A stretch of DNA of 11,874 bases, taken from NCBI GenBank assembly GCA_903895475.1, contig CAITUF010000056.1:1-11874 (forward strand), given 5' to 3'. The notes under the pieces were generated by a model that saw nothing but the letters and a program-made list of their open reading frames with translations, was not told where the DNA came from and searched no databases. This DNA comes from an uncultured Opitutia bacterium. GTDB taxonomy: Bacteria; Verrucomicrobiota; Verrucomicrobiia; Opitutales; UBA953. The first letter of the stretch is position 1. Every line of letters starts with the position of its first letter. A program made the translations under genes and the position numbers. This document shows, piece by piece, positions 1-6,723 of the stretch.

Positions 1-367
1 CCTCAACCCGCACCAACTCGAAGACATCGTCTCCGTGGTAAGTGAAGTCGGCTTCGCTGGCATCATCGCGACGAACACCACGATCACCCGCCCGCCCGGC
101 ACCGAAGAATGTTCTACCAAGGGCGGCCTCAGCGGCGCACCATTGCTAGAACGTTCTTTAGAGGTCGTGCGCTTCCTCACGAAGACCAGCCAAGGACGAA
201 TCCCCGTCATCGGTTGCGGGGGCATCACCTGCGCCGCCGACGCCGGTCGATTCATGGATGAAGGTGCCTGCCTCGTGCAGATCTATTCGGGCTTAATCTT
301 CCGCGGCCCAGAACTGGCCCGTGAAATCGCCGAAGGGCTCGCTTGGCGCCAGCGCGACTGGGTCTAA
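1..367 (+). CDS. pyrD: Dihydroorotate dehydrogenase (quinone), class 2, C-terminal part
   Basis: The gene is cut by the left window edge; its frame is open from base 2 and ends at TAA 365-367, leaving about 121 C-terminal residues. PyrD oxidises dihydroorotate to orotate in pyrimidine synthesis, using FMN; the class 2 enzyme passes electrons to membrane quinone. The visible part is the second half of the TIM barrel: IIATNTT followed by GGLSGAPLLERS, then GRIPVIGCGGI and the phosphate-binding end LVQIYSGLIFRGPELAREI. These match the FMN phosphate-binding strands of class 2 enzymes. The N-terminal membrane-association helix and the catalytic serine region lie outside the window, so the class call rests on these C-terminal motifs. 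An exported protein of unknown function starts 6 bp downstream, probably on the same transcript. Confidence 0.93.
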   Translation, partial: LNPHQLEDIVSVVSEVGFAGIIATNTTITRPPGTEECSTKGGLSGAPLLERSLEVVRFLTKTSQGRIPVIGCGGITCAADAGRFMDEGACLVQIYSGLIFRGPELAREIAEGLAWRQRDWV

Positions 368-373
368 AAGACC
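361..373 (+). repeat. Small perfect hairpin across the pyrD stop codon
   Basis: GGTCT (361-365), a 3-base loop AAA, and AGACC (369-373) form a perfect 5-bp inverted repeat. It covers the pyrD stop codon and ends directly before the ATG of the next gene at 374. It is too small, and has no T-run, to be a terminator. It could hide the next start codon until ribosomes finish pyrD, but it may be chance. Confidence 0.3.
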
Positions 374-1108
374 ATGCACTCCGCTCTCCTCGCCCTCGCC
401 CTGTTCGCCGCCAGCCTCGCCGCGGCGGCGCCAAGACCTACCGCCAAGAAAGGCGATGCGATGGCGGCCGACTCTTGGCGGGCCACGGCTACGACGTTCG
501 AGGGCAAAACCGTCAAGACGGGCGTGCTCGGATTAAGTGAGCCTGGCCTCGTCAGCGGGGATGCCCCGGTCGCCGCGGTCAAAATCCTCTCCGGTAATGA
601 TAAGGACGAAACCGGCGGGGAAATCATCGTACTCATGCCACTGGATCGCTTCCAGGATTTCGTGGCTAACTTCTCGCCGCGCCAACTGGGCTCCAACCGC
701 GGCGGCTTCGGCGCACTCTCTAAGGCCAAGACCATCAGCGGGACGTTCGTGACGATTAAAGGCGAAGGCGCCCTACTCTTCGGGCTAGACGCCAAGCAAG
801 CCAAGGCCCTCGACAAGCCGTCGGAAATCCTCGCCACCCAACTGCAACTCGCCAAAGACGGCGTCAAGGCCACCAAGCCCGGCTGGACCGCTCAGGAATT
901 CAACGTCGCCAAGGTCGGTGCCGCTGGTGCACCCGAAACGGCCCGGGAGTGGGAACGGCTCCAAGGCCTGCTGGCGGCCCAAACGCTGGCGGCCAAACAG
1001 CCGCGCTGGAAAAGTAAGGAACTCCTCGACGCCCTCAAGGCTGGCACGCCTCGCTTCACAGTGGAAGATCCCGCCGCGAAGGTCGAGTGGACCTTGCTCT
1101 GGAAATAA
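374..1108 (+). CDS. Exported protein of unknown function
   Basis: I do not recognise this 244-residue protein. Residues 1-19 form a signal peptide (a short start, then a run of Leu/Ala/Phe ending in AAAA), with likely cleavage near residue 19. There is no lipobox cysteine, so it should be a soluble or loosely attached periplasmic or secreted protein. The mature part begins with a Lys-rich stretch, then a mixed region (about 34-137) with GGEIIVLMPLDRF and GTFVTIKGEGALLFG, which looks like a compact beta-rich domain. A lower-complexity Ala/Lys-rich region (140-225) follows. No cysteine, repeat or catalytic motif stands out. The ATG is 6 bp after the pyrD stop and has no good ribosome-binding site, which suggests coupling to pyrD translation. 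The gene converges on the SOUL-like gene, with stop codons 12 bp apart. It is long, well formed and has the base composition of its neighbours, so it is probably real. Confidence 0.75.
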   Translation: MHSALLALALFAASLAAAAPRPTAKKGDAMAADSWRATATTFEGKTVKTGVLGLSEPGLVSGDAPVAAVKILSGNDKDETGGEIIVLMPLDRFQDFVANFSPRQLGSNRGGFGALSKAKTISGTFVTIKGEGALLFGLDAKQAKALDKPSEILATQLQLAKDGVKATKPGWTAQEFNVAKVGAAGAPETAREWERLQGLLAAQTLAAKQPRWKSKELLDALKAGTPRFTVEDPAAKVEWTLLWK

Positions 1109-1120
1109 GCGGGCGGCGGC

Positions 1121-1690
1121 TTACTTGACGGCCTTGGACTTCTCGCGGACCGGGAGGTGCACTTCCGACTGCTTCATGAAGAACGGCACGAAAGGACTGT
1201 CCCAGTAGACGCCATAGGCTTCCCCCGTCACCTCGAGTTCCGCCCGACTCTTAACCCAAGCCCGGAGTTTCTCTTCGGCTTCGCGAAAGTTCTCCTCGCT
1301 GTAGGAACCCCGGATGCCAATCGCGGCGACAGCGCGGACCGGCACATCTTGGAGCTTCACTTCATTGCCGGGCAATAAGTCCACTCGCTTGGCGGAACCG
1401 GCATCCATGTAGAACACCATGACGCCGGGCTGCAGGCGGGCCTCGACCGGGGCCGTCATCGGAATATTATTCTTACTGATATAGCGGAAGAGCTTCCCGA
1501 AGAGGTTATTGTTGGCCGAGAAATACGCCTGCGGGGATTCGGCAACCATCAGACGGGCCGCCGGCAGAGACTTGACCTCGAGGTCGCCCGGGGCGGTCCG
1601 GGGGTAAGCGTCTTCGGCACCCTGCGCAGAAGAAGAAAAGAGGGATGCCATAAAAAGAAGGAAGAGGGGCCACTTCATGTAAGCTAACAT
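1121..1690 (-). CDS. Exported SOUL family (heme-binding protein-like)
   Basis: This 189-residue protein belongs to the SOUL/HEBP family, whose members bind heme or tetrapyrroles in some eukaryotes and whose bacterial role is poorly defined. Family hallmarks are visible: FGKLFRYISKNN leading to IPMTAPV (76-82), a central YSEENF-REAEEKLRAWV helix (130-146), and the C-terminal SPFVPFF-MKQSEVHLP segment (165-180). Residues 6-25 form a signal peptide (KWPLFLLFMASLFSSSAQGA), so the protein should be periplasmic. The frame stays open for 44 more codons upstream, but the ATG at 1690 is preferred: it has GGGAG five bases before it, puts the signal peptide at the N-terminus, and avoids running into the divergent gene at 1773. 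Another in-frame ATG lies at 1678. No heme-ligating residue can be assigned from sequence alone. Confidence 0.85.
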   Translation of the reverse strand: MLAYMKWPLFLLFMASLFSSSAQGAEDAYPRTAPGDLEVKSLPAARLMVAESPQAYFSANNNLFGKLFRYISKNNIPMTAPVEARLQPGVMVFYMDAGSAKRVDLLPGNEVKLQDVPVRAVAAIGIRGSYSEENFREAEEKLRAWVKSRAELEVTGEAYGVYWDSPFVPFFMKQSEVHLPVREKSKAVK

Positions 1691-1772
1691 GAAAACTCCC
1701 TTGAAATAGGCAAGTCGCCAACTCAGTTCCTGCACCCTTGCCAGCCGACCTAAAAGCGGCTTTCTTAAGGCC
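1691..1772. promoter_or_regulatory. Divergent intergenic region
   Basis: These 82 bp separate the start codons of the divergent SOUL-like and DUF502 genes, so promoters for both must lie here or just inside the genes. Apart from the GGGAG site at 1696-1700, I could not pick out a convincing -35/-10 pair. A TTGCCA at 1738-1743 is not followed by a recognisable -10 box at normal spacing. Confidence 0.4.
1696..1700 (-). promoter_or_regulatory. Ribosome-binding site of the SOUL-like gene
   Basis: On the minus strand GGGAG lies five bases before the ATG at 1690. It decides the start, because the frame continues upstream past 1773 and the internal ATG at 1678 has no such site. Confidence 0.7.
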
Positions 1773-2453
1773 ATGCCCGAAACACCGGAAAATAGATCCT
1801 TTGGCTCACGCCTCGGCCACAACTTCCTGACGGGGATGTTCCTCGTCCTGCCGCTGGGCCTGACGCTTTACGTCATCTCCATCCTAGTCGGCCTGATTGC
1901 CGCCCCCGTGGAGTCAGTCTTCCAAGCCGTCTTCCCGCTATTCTTTCCGAACAAAGAAATCATGCCGGATTTCAAGACCGGCCTTAATCACGCCTTACTC
2001 GTTCTGGCGTCAGCCCTCGTCATGGCCGTTATCCTATCCGGCCTCGGCTTCCTCTCAAAACGACTCTTCGGTAAAGTCCTCCAACGCTGGTTCGCCAGCC
2101 TACTCGAGCGGATGCCGGGCTTGGGCGCCCTCTACAATTCTATCCGCCAGATGGTTGACGCCCTCAGTGGACGCAACAAGGACACCTTCCGCCGCGTAGT
2201 CATGATTGAGTTCCCCCGACCCGGGATGTGGACCATCGCCTTCGTGACCCACGAGCAACCGACGGTTTTCAGCCAAGCCATCGGCAAGCCAGTCGTCAAT
2301 GTGTTCGTCCCCGCAGCGCCGGCGCCAACCACGGGGGTCATCCTCCACCTCTCACCAGAAGAAGTGCGTGAAACTAAACTCACCGTCGGTGAGGCCCTCG
2401 GCCTACTCATGAGCTTCGGCTCCGTCATCCCCAAGTCCGACGACAAGTCCTAG
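1773..2453 (+). CDS. DUF502 family integral membrane protein
   Basis: This 226-residue inner-membrane protein is of the DUF502 (PF04367) type, widespread in bacteria and without a settled function. Two hydrophobic helices are clear: about 19-44 (TGMFLVLPLGLTLYVISILV) and 72-96 (NHALLVLASALVMAVILSGL). After them come family signatures: RMPGLGALYNSIRQMVDAL (113-131), VVMIEFPRPGMWTIAFVT (142-159), and VFVPAAPAPTTGVILHL (178-194), the counterpart of the usual VFVPT-PNPTSG segment, then ALGLLMSFGSVIP (208-220). The length is normal for the family. The soluble part probably lies mostly after the second helix. The start ATG has only a weak purine stretch (AAGG) before it. The gene diverges from the SOUL-like gene and is followed after 6 bp by the RecO-like gene, so it likely heads a three-gene transcript. 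Confidence 0.88.
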   Translation: MPETPENRSFGSRLGHNFLTGMFLVLPLGLTLYVISILVGLIAAPVESVFQAVFPLFFPNKEIMPDFKTGLNHALLVLASALVMAVILSGLGFLSKRLFGKVLQRWFASLLERMPGLGALYNSIRQMVDALSGRNKDTFRRVVMIEFPRPGMWTIAFVTHEQPTVFSQAIGKPVVNVFVPAAPAPTTGVILHLSPEEVRETKLTVGEALGLLMSFGSVIPKSDDKS

Positions 2454-2459
2454 GCCGTA

Positions 2460-3062
2460 ATGTCGTCGGCCTCTCTCCGCTGCTTGGTCCTCGGGCGCGA
2501 CCCTTCCGGGGAGTCGCACCTGTTGCTCACGCTGCTCGAGCCCGAACAGGGCCTGGAACGTTGCCTCATTCGCCACTCTCACGCCAAGGGGGCGACGCCC
2601 CCCGACTTATTCGACGAGTGCGAAGTGACGTTGGAACGGGCCAAGGACGGGGGCACGCGGTTCGCTCGCGACTACCGACTACTCACCCGCCGCACAGGCA
2701 TCGCCCGTAGCCATCGGACGTTGGAGCGGGCCTGCCGTTTTGCGTCGATGATCCGCCGTAATCCGCCGCCGCCTGAGTCAGCCCAAGTCTGCTACCGCAT
2801 CGCCCACGAAACTTTCGCCGCGATGGCCGAACGGCCGCGCGCAGACTGCGCCTACTTCAAAGGCCTGTGGCTGATGATTAAGGACGGCGGTTGGCCCGTG
2901 TCCGAACAGTGGCTCGCCCACCTTGGTGGCCGCCGGGAAGCCGCGGCCGCCATCCTCACGCAACCGCTCGATGCCCAAACAACCGATGAAGAAACGGTCG
3001 CCAAGCTGGCCACAGACTTAGAGCACTGGGCGGTTGGCGAAATTCATTTCGTCCTGCCCTGA
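2460..3062 (+). CDS. RecO-like DNA repair protein
   Basis: This 200-residue protein resembles RecO, which helps load RecA on SSB-coated single-stranded DNA in the RecFOR pathway and anneals strands. The N-terminus follows the RecO OB-fold pattern: a short strand (LRCLVLGRDP), then GESHLLLTLLEPEQGLE (17-33), then DLFDECEVTLERAKDGGTRF (49-68), where RecO has its L-x-x-F-...-E-hydrophobic strands. The rest is helical, with YFKGLWLMIKDGGWPV where RecO has its helical F-...-LL-...-G-...-P motif. It is shorter than E. coli RecO (about 242 residues) and has no CxxC zinc-finger pair. The call rests on pattern and is not certain. It begins 6 bp after the DUF502 stop, whose TAG contributes a weak AGG. 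Its stop overlaps the next start as TGATG (3060-3064), implying translational coupling to the nuclease-helicase. Confidence 0.6.
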   Translation: MSSASLRCLVLGRDPSGESHLLLTLLEPEQGLERCLIRHSHAKGATPPDLFDECEVTLERAKDGGTRFARDYRLLTRRTGIARSHRTLERACRFASMIRRNPPPPESAQVCYRIAHETFAAMAERPRADCAYFKGLWLMIKDGGWPVSEQWLAHLGGRREAAAAILTQPLDAQTTDEETVAKLATDLEHWAVGEIHFVLP

Positions 3063-5356
3063 TGCGCATTGATGTTAAAGCCTGGCGCATCGAAGTGAGT
3101 GCGCAGGAGTTCGCTACTTTCCGACCGGGCCCTGGCGCCGGCGCGGGCGGTTCGCCGTGGCGCGCTGAGGCGGGCCGGCAATGGCATGAGACGATGCGCA
3201 AGCAGGCCGAAGCGGAAGGGGCAGACTGGACGTTCGAACAGCCCATCACGTGCGAGATTGTCGTACTCGGCTGGACAGTCGTCATCACCGGGCGGACAGA
3301 CCAGTGGCGCGAAGCAGGGGCCAAGATTCATATCCGTGAAATTAAGACGGTCTCGGTCTCGCTCCCTCGCCGACCGGAATTCCTCCACGGACGATACCCA
3401 CACCATTTTCTCCAACTCGGCGTCTACTGCCATGCGGCCCGCCTTCGCCCTGGCGCCGGGGAAATCATCGGTGAACTGGTCTTCGTCGATCCGACCGATG
3501 GCTCCAAGCAGACGATGGCTTTGCCGGATACGGCCGAGGCCGACCTCCTGCAACAGGCCGAAACGCTCGCGGCCCATGCGGAGAACCGCCGCGCCAGCCA
3601 CGCCCGCCTCCTTAACCTACCCGACCGTATTCCCTTCAAGGAGCCCCGCCCAGAATGGCTCCAGGCTTGCGCGGACCTCGACCAAGCAACGATGGAGTCG
3701 CCCATTCGTCTCATGGTCGCTCCCACGGGTTTCGGAAAAACCTCCGCCGCTTTACGCCACGGGCTTTGCCTCCTCCGCAGCGGACGCGCGGGCCGCCTAC
3801 TCTACCTCACGGGCAAAGGAACCGGGCAAATCCAGGTCCTCGCGGAACTCCGCCGCTTAGCCAAGCCGGGCGAACTCCGCGCGCTGGTGCTCCGACCGCG
3901 TTCTGAACACGAGATCGACGGGCTCTCCGACGACCCCGAAGAGATCCGCCGCAACTGGGCCCGCGCGGCCATCGACCCGCAAGCGCTCCTCGCTGACGGC
4001 GCCGAGCTCCGCCGCATCCGTGAACTCGGCCGCATCGCCGGCGTCCCGCCATGGGACATCACCAAAGCGATGCTCGGACATGCAGAGGTGGTAATCTGCG
4101 ACTACAACTACGTCTTCTCCCCGCGTAACCGTTCAGCCCTCGAAACCGTGCCCGGCTGGAACGATAGCGACACGGTCCTCATCGTGGACGAAGCCCATAA
4201 CCTGCCCGAACGCGCCGCCGAATGCCTTTCGATTCGAGATGAGGCGCAGTCCGCGGCCGATTTCGCGTTCACGCTTTCGGCCTGCAAAGCCCCCGCCCCA
4301 TGGTGCACAACGATGCAAGTTTGGGCCGACTTCCTGCATCGCCTCCCCAAGGCCGACGCCCTCTCACCCGATGACCGCGTCGAGGCTATGGCTCTCGCCG
4401 AGAAGATGTCCTTACTGGGCACGGCCTTTCCCATCGATACAGATACGCTACCCGAGGAAGCCCGCTCGGGCGTATGGAATGCCGCCCTGTGGTCGCAGCG
4501 GCTCGAAGCAGCCGACCTGGGTTGGCTGCTCTGGTCGCCTAAGCCCGGCCTGCTTAACTTAGATTGTCTCTCCGCCGCTAAGGCCACGGGGGAACGGCTC
4601 GGCGCTTTCGCACATGCCTTACTGATGACGGCCACACCGGGCCCGCGGGGCGCTTTGGCGACAGAATGCGGCCTCGACCCCGACACGCTGACGCGCGTAG
4701 ACGCACTCGCCCCGTGGCGACAGGAAGCCTACACGGTAGCGATCGACGGTCGCGTCGACACGCGCCTAAAGACTCGAGACTCGCATGCCAACCGTACGGC
4801 GAACTCACTCCTCAAGCTTTCCGAAGAAGGGGCCGTGGCGGCGTTCTTCCCGTCCTACCGTTACGCCGAAAGTATCGTGACGGAAATCCAACGCCTGAAA
4901 CCGCACGCCCCCGTCGCCCTGCAACCGCGTGGCCTCGGACCCGAAGGCACCACGCGCTTCGTCGAGGAAGCACTGGATCGAAACACCATTCTCTGCCTCA
5001 TTCTGGGTGGCTCACTCGGTGAAGGCGTCGACATGCTCGGCGGACGGATCCGCTCGGCCGTCGTCGTCGGACCCGCCCTCCCCGAGGTCAATGCCCTGCA
5101 AGAAGCCCGCCGCAAGATGCACGTGCAGGACGGTGCCGAAGATGCGTTCGCGCTGGCATACGTCCGCCCCGGCATGCGTAAGGTCAACCAAGCGTTGGGT
5201 CGACTGGTCCGTGCGCCTGGCCACACCGCACGCGTGCTCCTGCACTGCCGGCGGTTTGCAGACGAGACCTACAAGGCCCTCCTCTCAACGGAATACGGAG
5301 ACCCCGAGGTCCTGACGGACGACGAGGACTTCCAGCGGTGGACGGCCCGAAGCTAA
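3062..5356 (+). CDS. PD-(D/E)XK nuclease fused to an XPD/DinG-type helicase lacking the Fe-S cysteines
   Basis: This 764-residue protein is probably a DNA end-processing or unwinding enzyme. Residues 35-125 carry a RecB/Cas4-type nuclease core: AEAGRQWH (His42), GRTD (Asp80), EIKT (Glu93, Lys95) and HFLQLGVY (Gln118, Tyr122), so the catalytic set looks complete. A superfamily 2 helicase follows: Walker A APTGFGKT (220-227), CDYNYVFSP (346-354), DEAH box VDEAHNLPE (375-383), LLMTATPG (520-527), motif V GSLGEGVDM (650-658) and motif VI QALGRLVRAPG (710-720) with the two arginines. Fe-S members of the XPD/DinG family have four cysteines between Walker A and DEAH. Here that interval has only Cys236 and Cys346, and the usual CP(F/Y)E just before the DYNY segment reads VPPWD. 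The start ATG overlaps the RecO-like stop. The gene converges on the nitroreductase gene with 6 bp between stops. Fusions of this layout are known among COG1199 helicases. The substrate and pathway are inferred. Confidence 0.85.
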   Translation: MRIDVKAWRIEVSAQEFATFRPGPGAGAGGSPWRAEAGRQWHETMRKQAEAEGADWTFEQPITCEIVVLGWTVVITGRTDQWREAGAKIHIREIKTVSVSLPRRPEFLHGRYPHHFLQLGVYCHAARLRPGAGEIIGELVFVDPTDGSKQTMALPDTAEADLLQQAETLAAHAENRRASHARLLNLPDRIPFKEPRPEWLQACADLDQATMESPIRLMVAPTGFGKTSAALRHGLCLLRSGRAGRLLYLTGKGTGQIQVLAELRRLAKPGELRALVLRPRSEHEIDGLSDDPEEIRRNWARAAIDPQALLADGAELRRIRELGRIAGVPPWDITKAMLGHAEVVICDYNYVFSPRNRSALETVPGWNDSDTVLIVDEAHNLPERAAECLSIRDEAQSAADFAFTLSACKAPAPWCTTMQVWADFLHRLPKADALSPDDRVEAMALAEKMSLLGTAFPIDTDTLPEEARSGVWNAALWSQRLEAADLGWLLWSPKPGLLNLDCLSAAKATGERLGAFAHALLMTATPGPRGALATECGLDPDTLTRVDALAPWRQEAYTVAIDGRVDTRLKTRDSHANRTANSLLKLSEEGAVAAFFPSYRYAESIVTEIQRLKPHAPVALQPRGLGPEGTTRFVEEALDRNTILCLILGGSLGEGVDMLGGRIRSAVVVGPALPEVNALQEARRKMHVQDGAEDAFALAYVRPGMRKVNQALGRLVRAPGHTARVLLHCRRFADETYKALLSTEYGDPEVLTDDEDFQRWTARS

Positions 5357-5362
5357 AGGCGC

Positions 5363-6013
5363 TTAGACTTTCGCGATGACGCGCGCGGCGGGGTAGCGAA
5401 TCTTCTTCAGGGTCGCGTACTTATCTTCGGACGAACGGTAGCCAGCAACGCAGGCAACGACGGTCTGGTAGCCAGTGCCAGCGAGGCCGAGAATTTCGTC
5501 GTACTTGGCAGGGTCGAGGCCTTCGATGGCACACGTGTCCACGCCGAGGACGGCAGCCGAGGTCATGAACTGACCGAGGGCGATGTAGCACTGACGGGCC
5601 GCCCACTCGCGCTGTCCGGCGGCATCCTTCCCCTTCACCACGCCGCCAATCATCATCTGGCGATACGGCTCAAGGACCGCGGCGTCAGCCTGACGATCAG
5701 AGACCATCTGATTAAAGAAAGCGTTAACGTCGTCTTCGGTGATTTCGGTGCGACGGGCGAAGACCACGAGATGCGAAGCGTCGGTGATTTGCGACTGATT
5801 CCAAGAAACGGGGCGGAGCTTCGCGCGGACGGCGGGGTCGGCGATGACGAAGAACTTCCAAGGCTGGAGGCCGAAGGAAGACGGCGCGAGGCGGAGGGAT
5901 TCCTGCAAAGCTTCCCAGAGCGGAGCCGGCAGAGCCTTCGTATCAAAGGCCTTGGTGGCGTAACGCCAGTTGAGGGCATTCAAAAGTTGGTCGGGCTGAG
6001 TCGCAGGAGTCAT
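5363..6013 (-). CDS. NfsB-like NAD(P)H-dependent nitroreductase (FMN)
   Basis: The product is a 216-residue flavoprotein of the nitroreductase family, closest in pattern to E. coli NfsB, which reduces nitroaromatics and quinones with NAD(P)H. FMN-contacting and family segments are visible: RYATKAFD (17-24), LAPSSFGLQPWKFFVI (42-57), QITDASHLVVFA (75-86), EWAARQCYIALGQF (136-149) and VDTCAIEGLDPAKYDEILGL (158-177). The C-terminal KKIRYP segment matches the family end. The length is usual, and the enzyme should be a cytoplasmic homodimer. The ATG at 6013 is chosen because GGGAG lies three bases before it; an in-frame TTG at 6028 is the alternative and adds five residues. It lies 38 bp after lolD on the same strand and is probably the last gene of the lysS-lolC-lolD unit. 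The physiological substrate is unknown. Confidence 0.9.
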   Translation of the reverse strand: MTPATQPDQLLNALNWRYATKAFDTKALPAPLWEALQESLRLAPSSFGLQPWKFFVIADPAVRAKLRPVSWNQSQITDASHLVVFARRTEITEDDVNAFFNQMVSDRQADAAVLEPYRQMMIGGVVKGKDAAGQREWAARQCYIALGQFMTSAAVLGVDTCAIEGLDPAKYDEILGLAGTGYQTVVACVAGYRSSEDKYATLKKIRYPAARVIAKV

Positions 6014-6051
6014 GGTCTCCCGACTCAACCCACTCCGCCCCCGGTGTCAAA

Positions 6052-6723
6052 TCAGGCTGGTGAAAGCACCCCGTTCGACAGCACCCATTGGCGGTCCGTC
6101 CGCGCTGCGAACTCCCGGCTATGCGTCACCAACACCAAGGCAGTGCCACTTTCGGCCACAACCTGTAACAACAGCCGCATCACTTCCGCACCCGTGGCTT
6201 CATCGAGATTGCCGGTCGGCTCATCGGCCAGCAAGACACTGGGGCGATTGATGAGCGCGCGGGCAATGGCCACGCGCTGACATTCGCCACCGGATAGTTG
6301 GGAGGGTAAATGGCGGACACGACCACCCAGGCCGACCGACTCGAGTAAGGCATACGCGTCGGCACCCGTAGCGGGGCGACCGGCAACCTGAGCGGCTAAG
6401 AGCACGTTCTCCAGTGCATTCAGTTCCGGCATCAACTGATAATTCTGGAACACGAAGCCCACCCCTTTACCTAAATTCAAGTGAGCCGGGACGAGGCCAC
6501 GACCAGGCAGCAGGAAGTTCGCTTCGCCGGCGTCAGCGACGTCGAGCCCCCCCAGGAGCTGTAAAAGCGTCGTCTTGCCGGACCCCGAGGAGCCGCGAAT
6601 CGAGACGGATTCTCCCGCGTGCACAACAAGGTCGACCGAGCGGAGCACCACCAGTGGGCCAGCGGGCGAGGCGAAGGACTTTTGCAAGCCCTGCGCGGAA
6701 AGGACGACTTCAGCTTCAGGCAT
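6052..6723 (-). CDS. lolD: Lipoprotein-releasing ABC transporter, ATP-binding subunit
   Basis: This 223-residue ATPase drives extraction of outer-membrane lipoproteins from the inner membrane toward the periplasmic carrier LolA. All ABC motifs are present: Walker A GSSGSGKT (44-51), Q-loop FQNYQLMPELNALENV starting at 92, signature LSGGECQRVAIARAL (143-157), Walker B VLLADEPTGNLD (163-174) and the H-loop His201 in VTHS. The Q-loop run and the GNLD after Walker B are typical of the LolD/MacB branch. The ATG overlaps the end of the permease gene by 8 bp, the usual coupling for such pairs. Other MacB/FtsE-type ATPases share these motifs, but the adjoining LolC/E permease makes LolD the best call. 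Confidence 0.93.
   Translation of the reverse strand: MPEAEVVLSAQGLQKSFASPAGPLVVLRSVDLVVHAGESVSIRGSSGSGKTTLLQLLGGLDVADAGEANFLLPGRGLVPAHLNLGKGVGFVFQNYQLMPELNALENVLLAAQVAGRPATGADAYALLESVGLGGRVRHLPSQLSGGECQRVAIARALINRPSVLLADEPTGNLDEATGAEVMRLLLQVVAESGTALVLVTHSREFAARTDRQWVLSNGVLSPA

Noticed and set aside
1733..1747. CCCTTGCCAGCC shared by the SOUL/DUF502 gap and, reversed, the lysS/thyA gap (about 9471-9482)
   Set aside because: A 12-base match between two places in about 12 kb of GC-rich DNA is expected by chance several times, and no -10 box follows in either.
3099..3860. A 253-codon overlapping frame within the nuclease-helicase gene
   Set aside because: Its product is Arg/Ser/Pro-rich with no motif, while the overlapping frame carries complete nuclease and helicase motifs.
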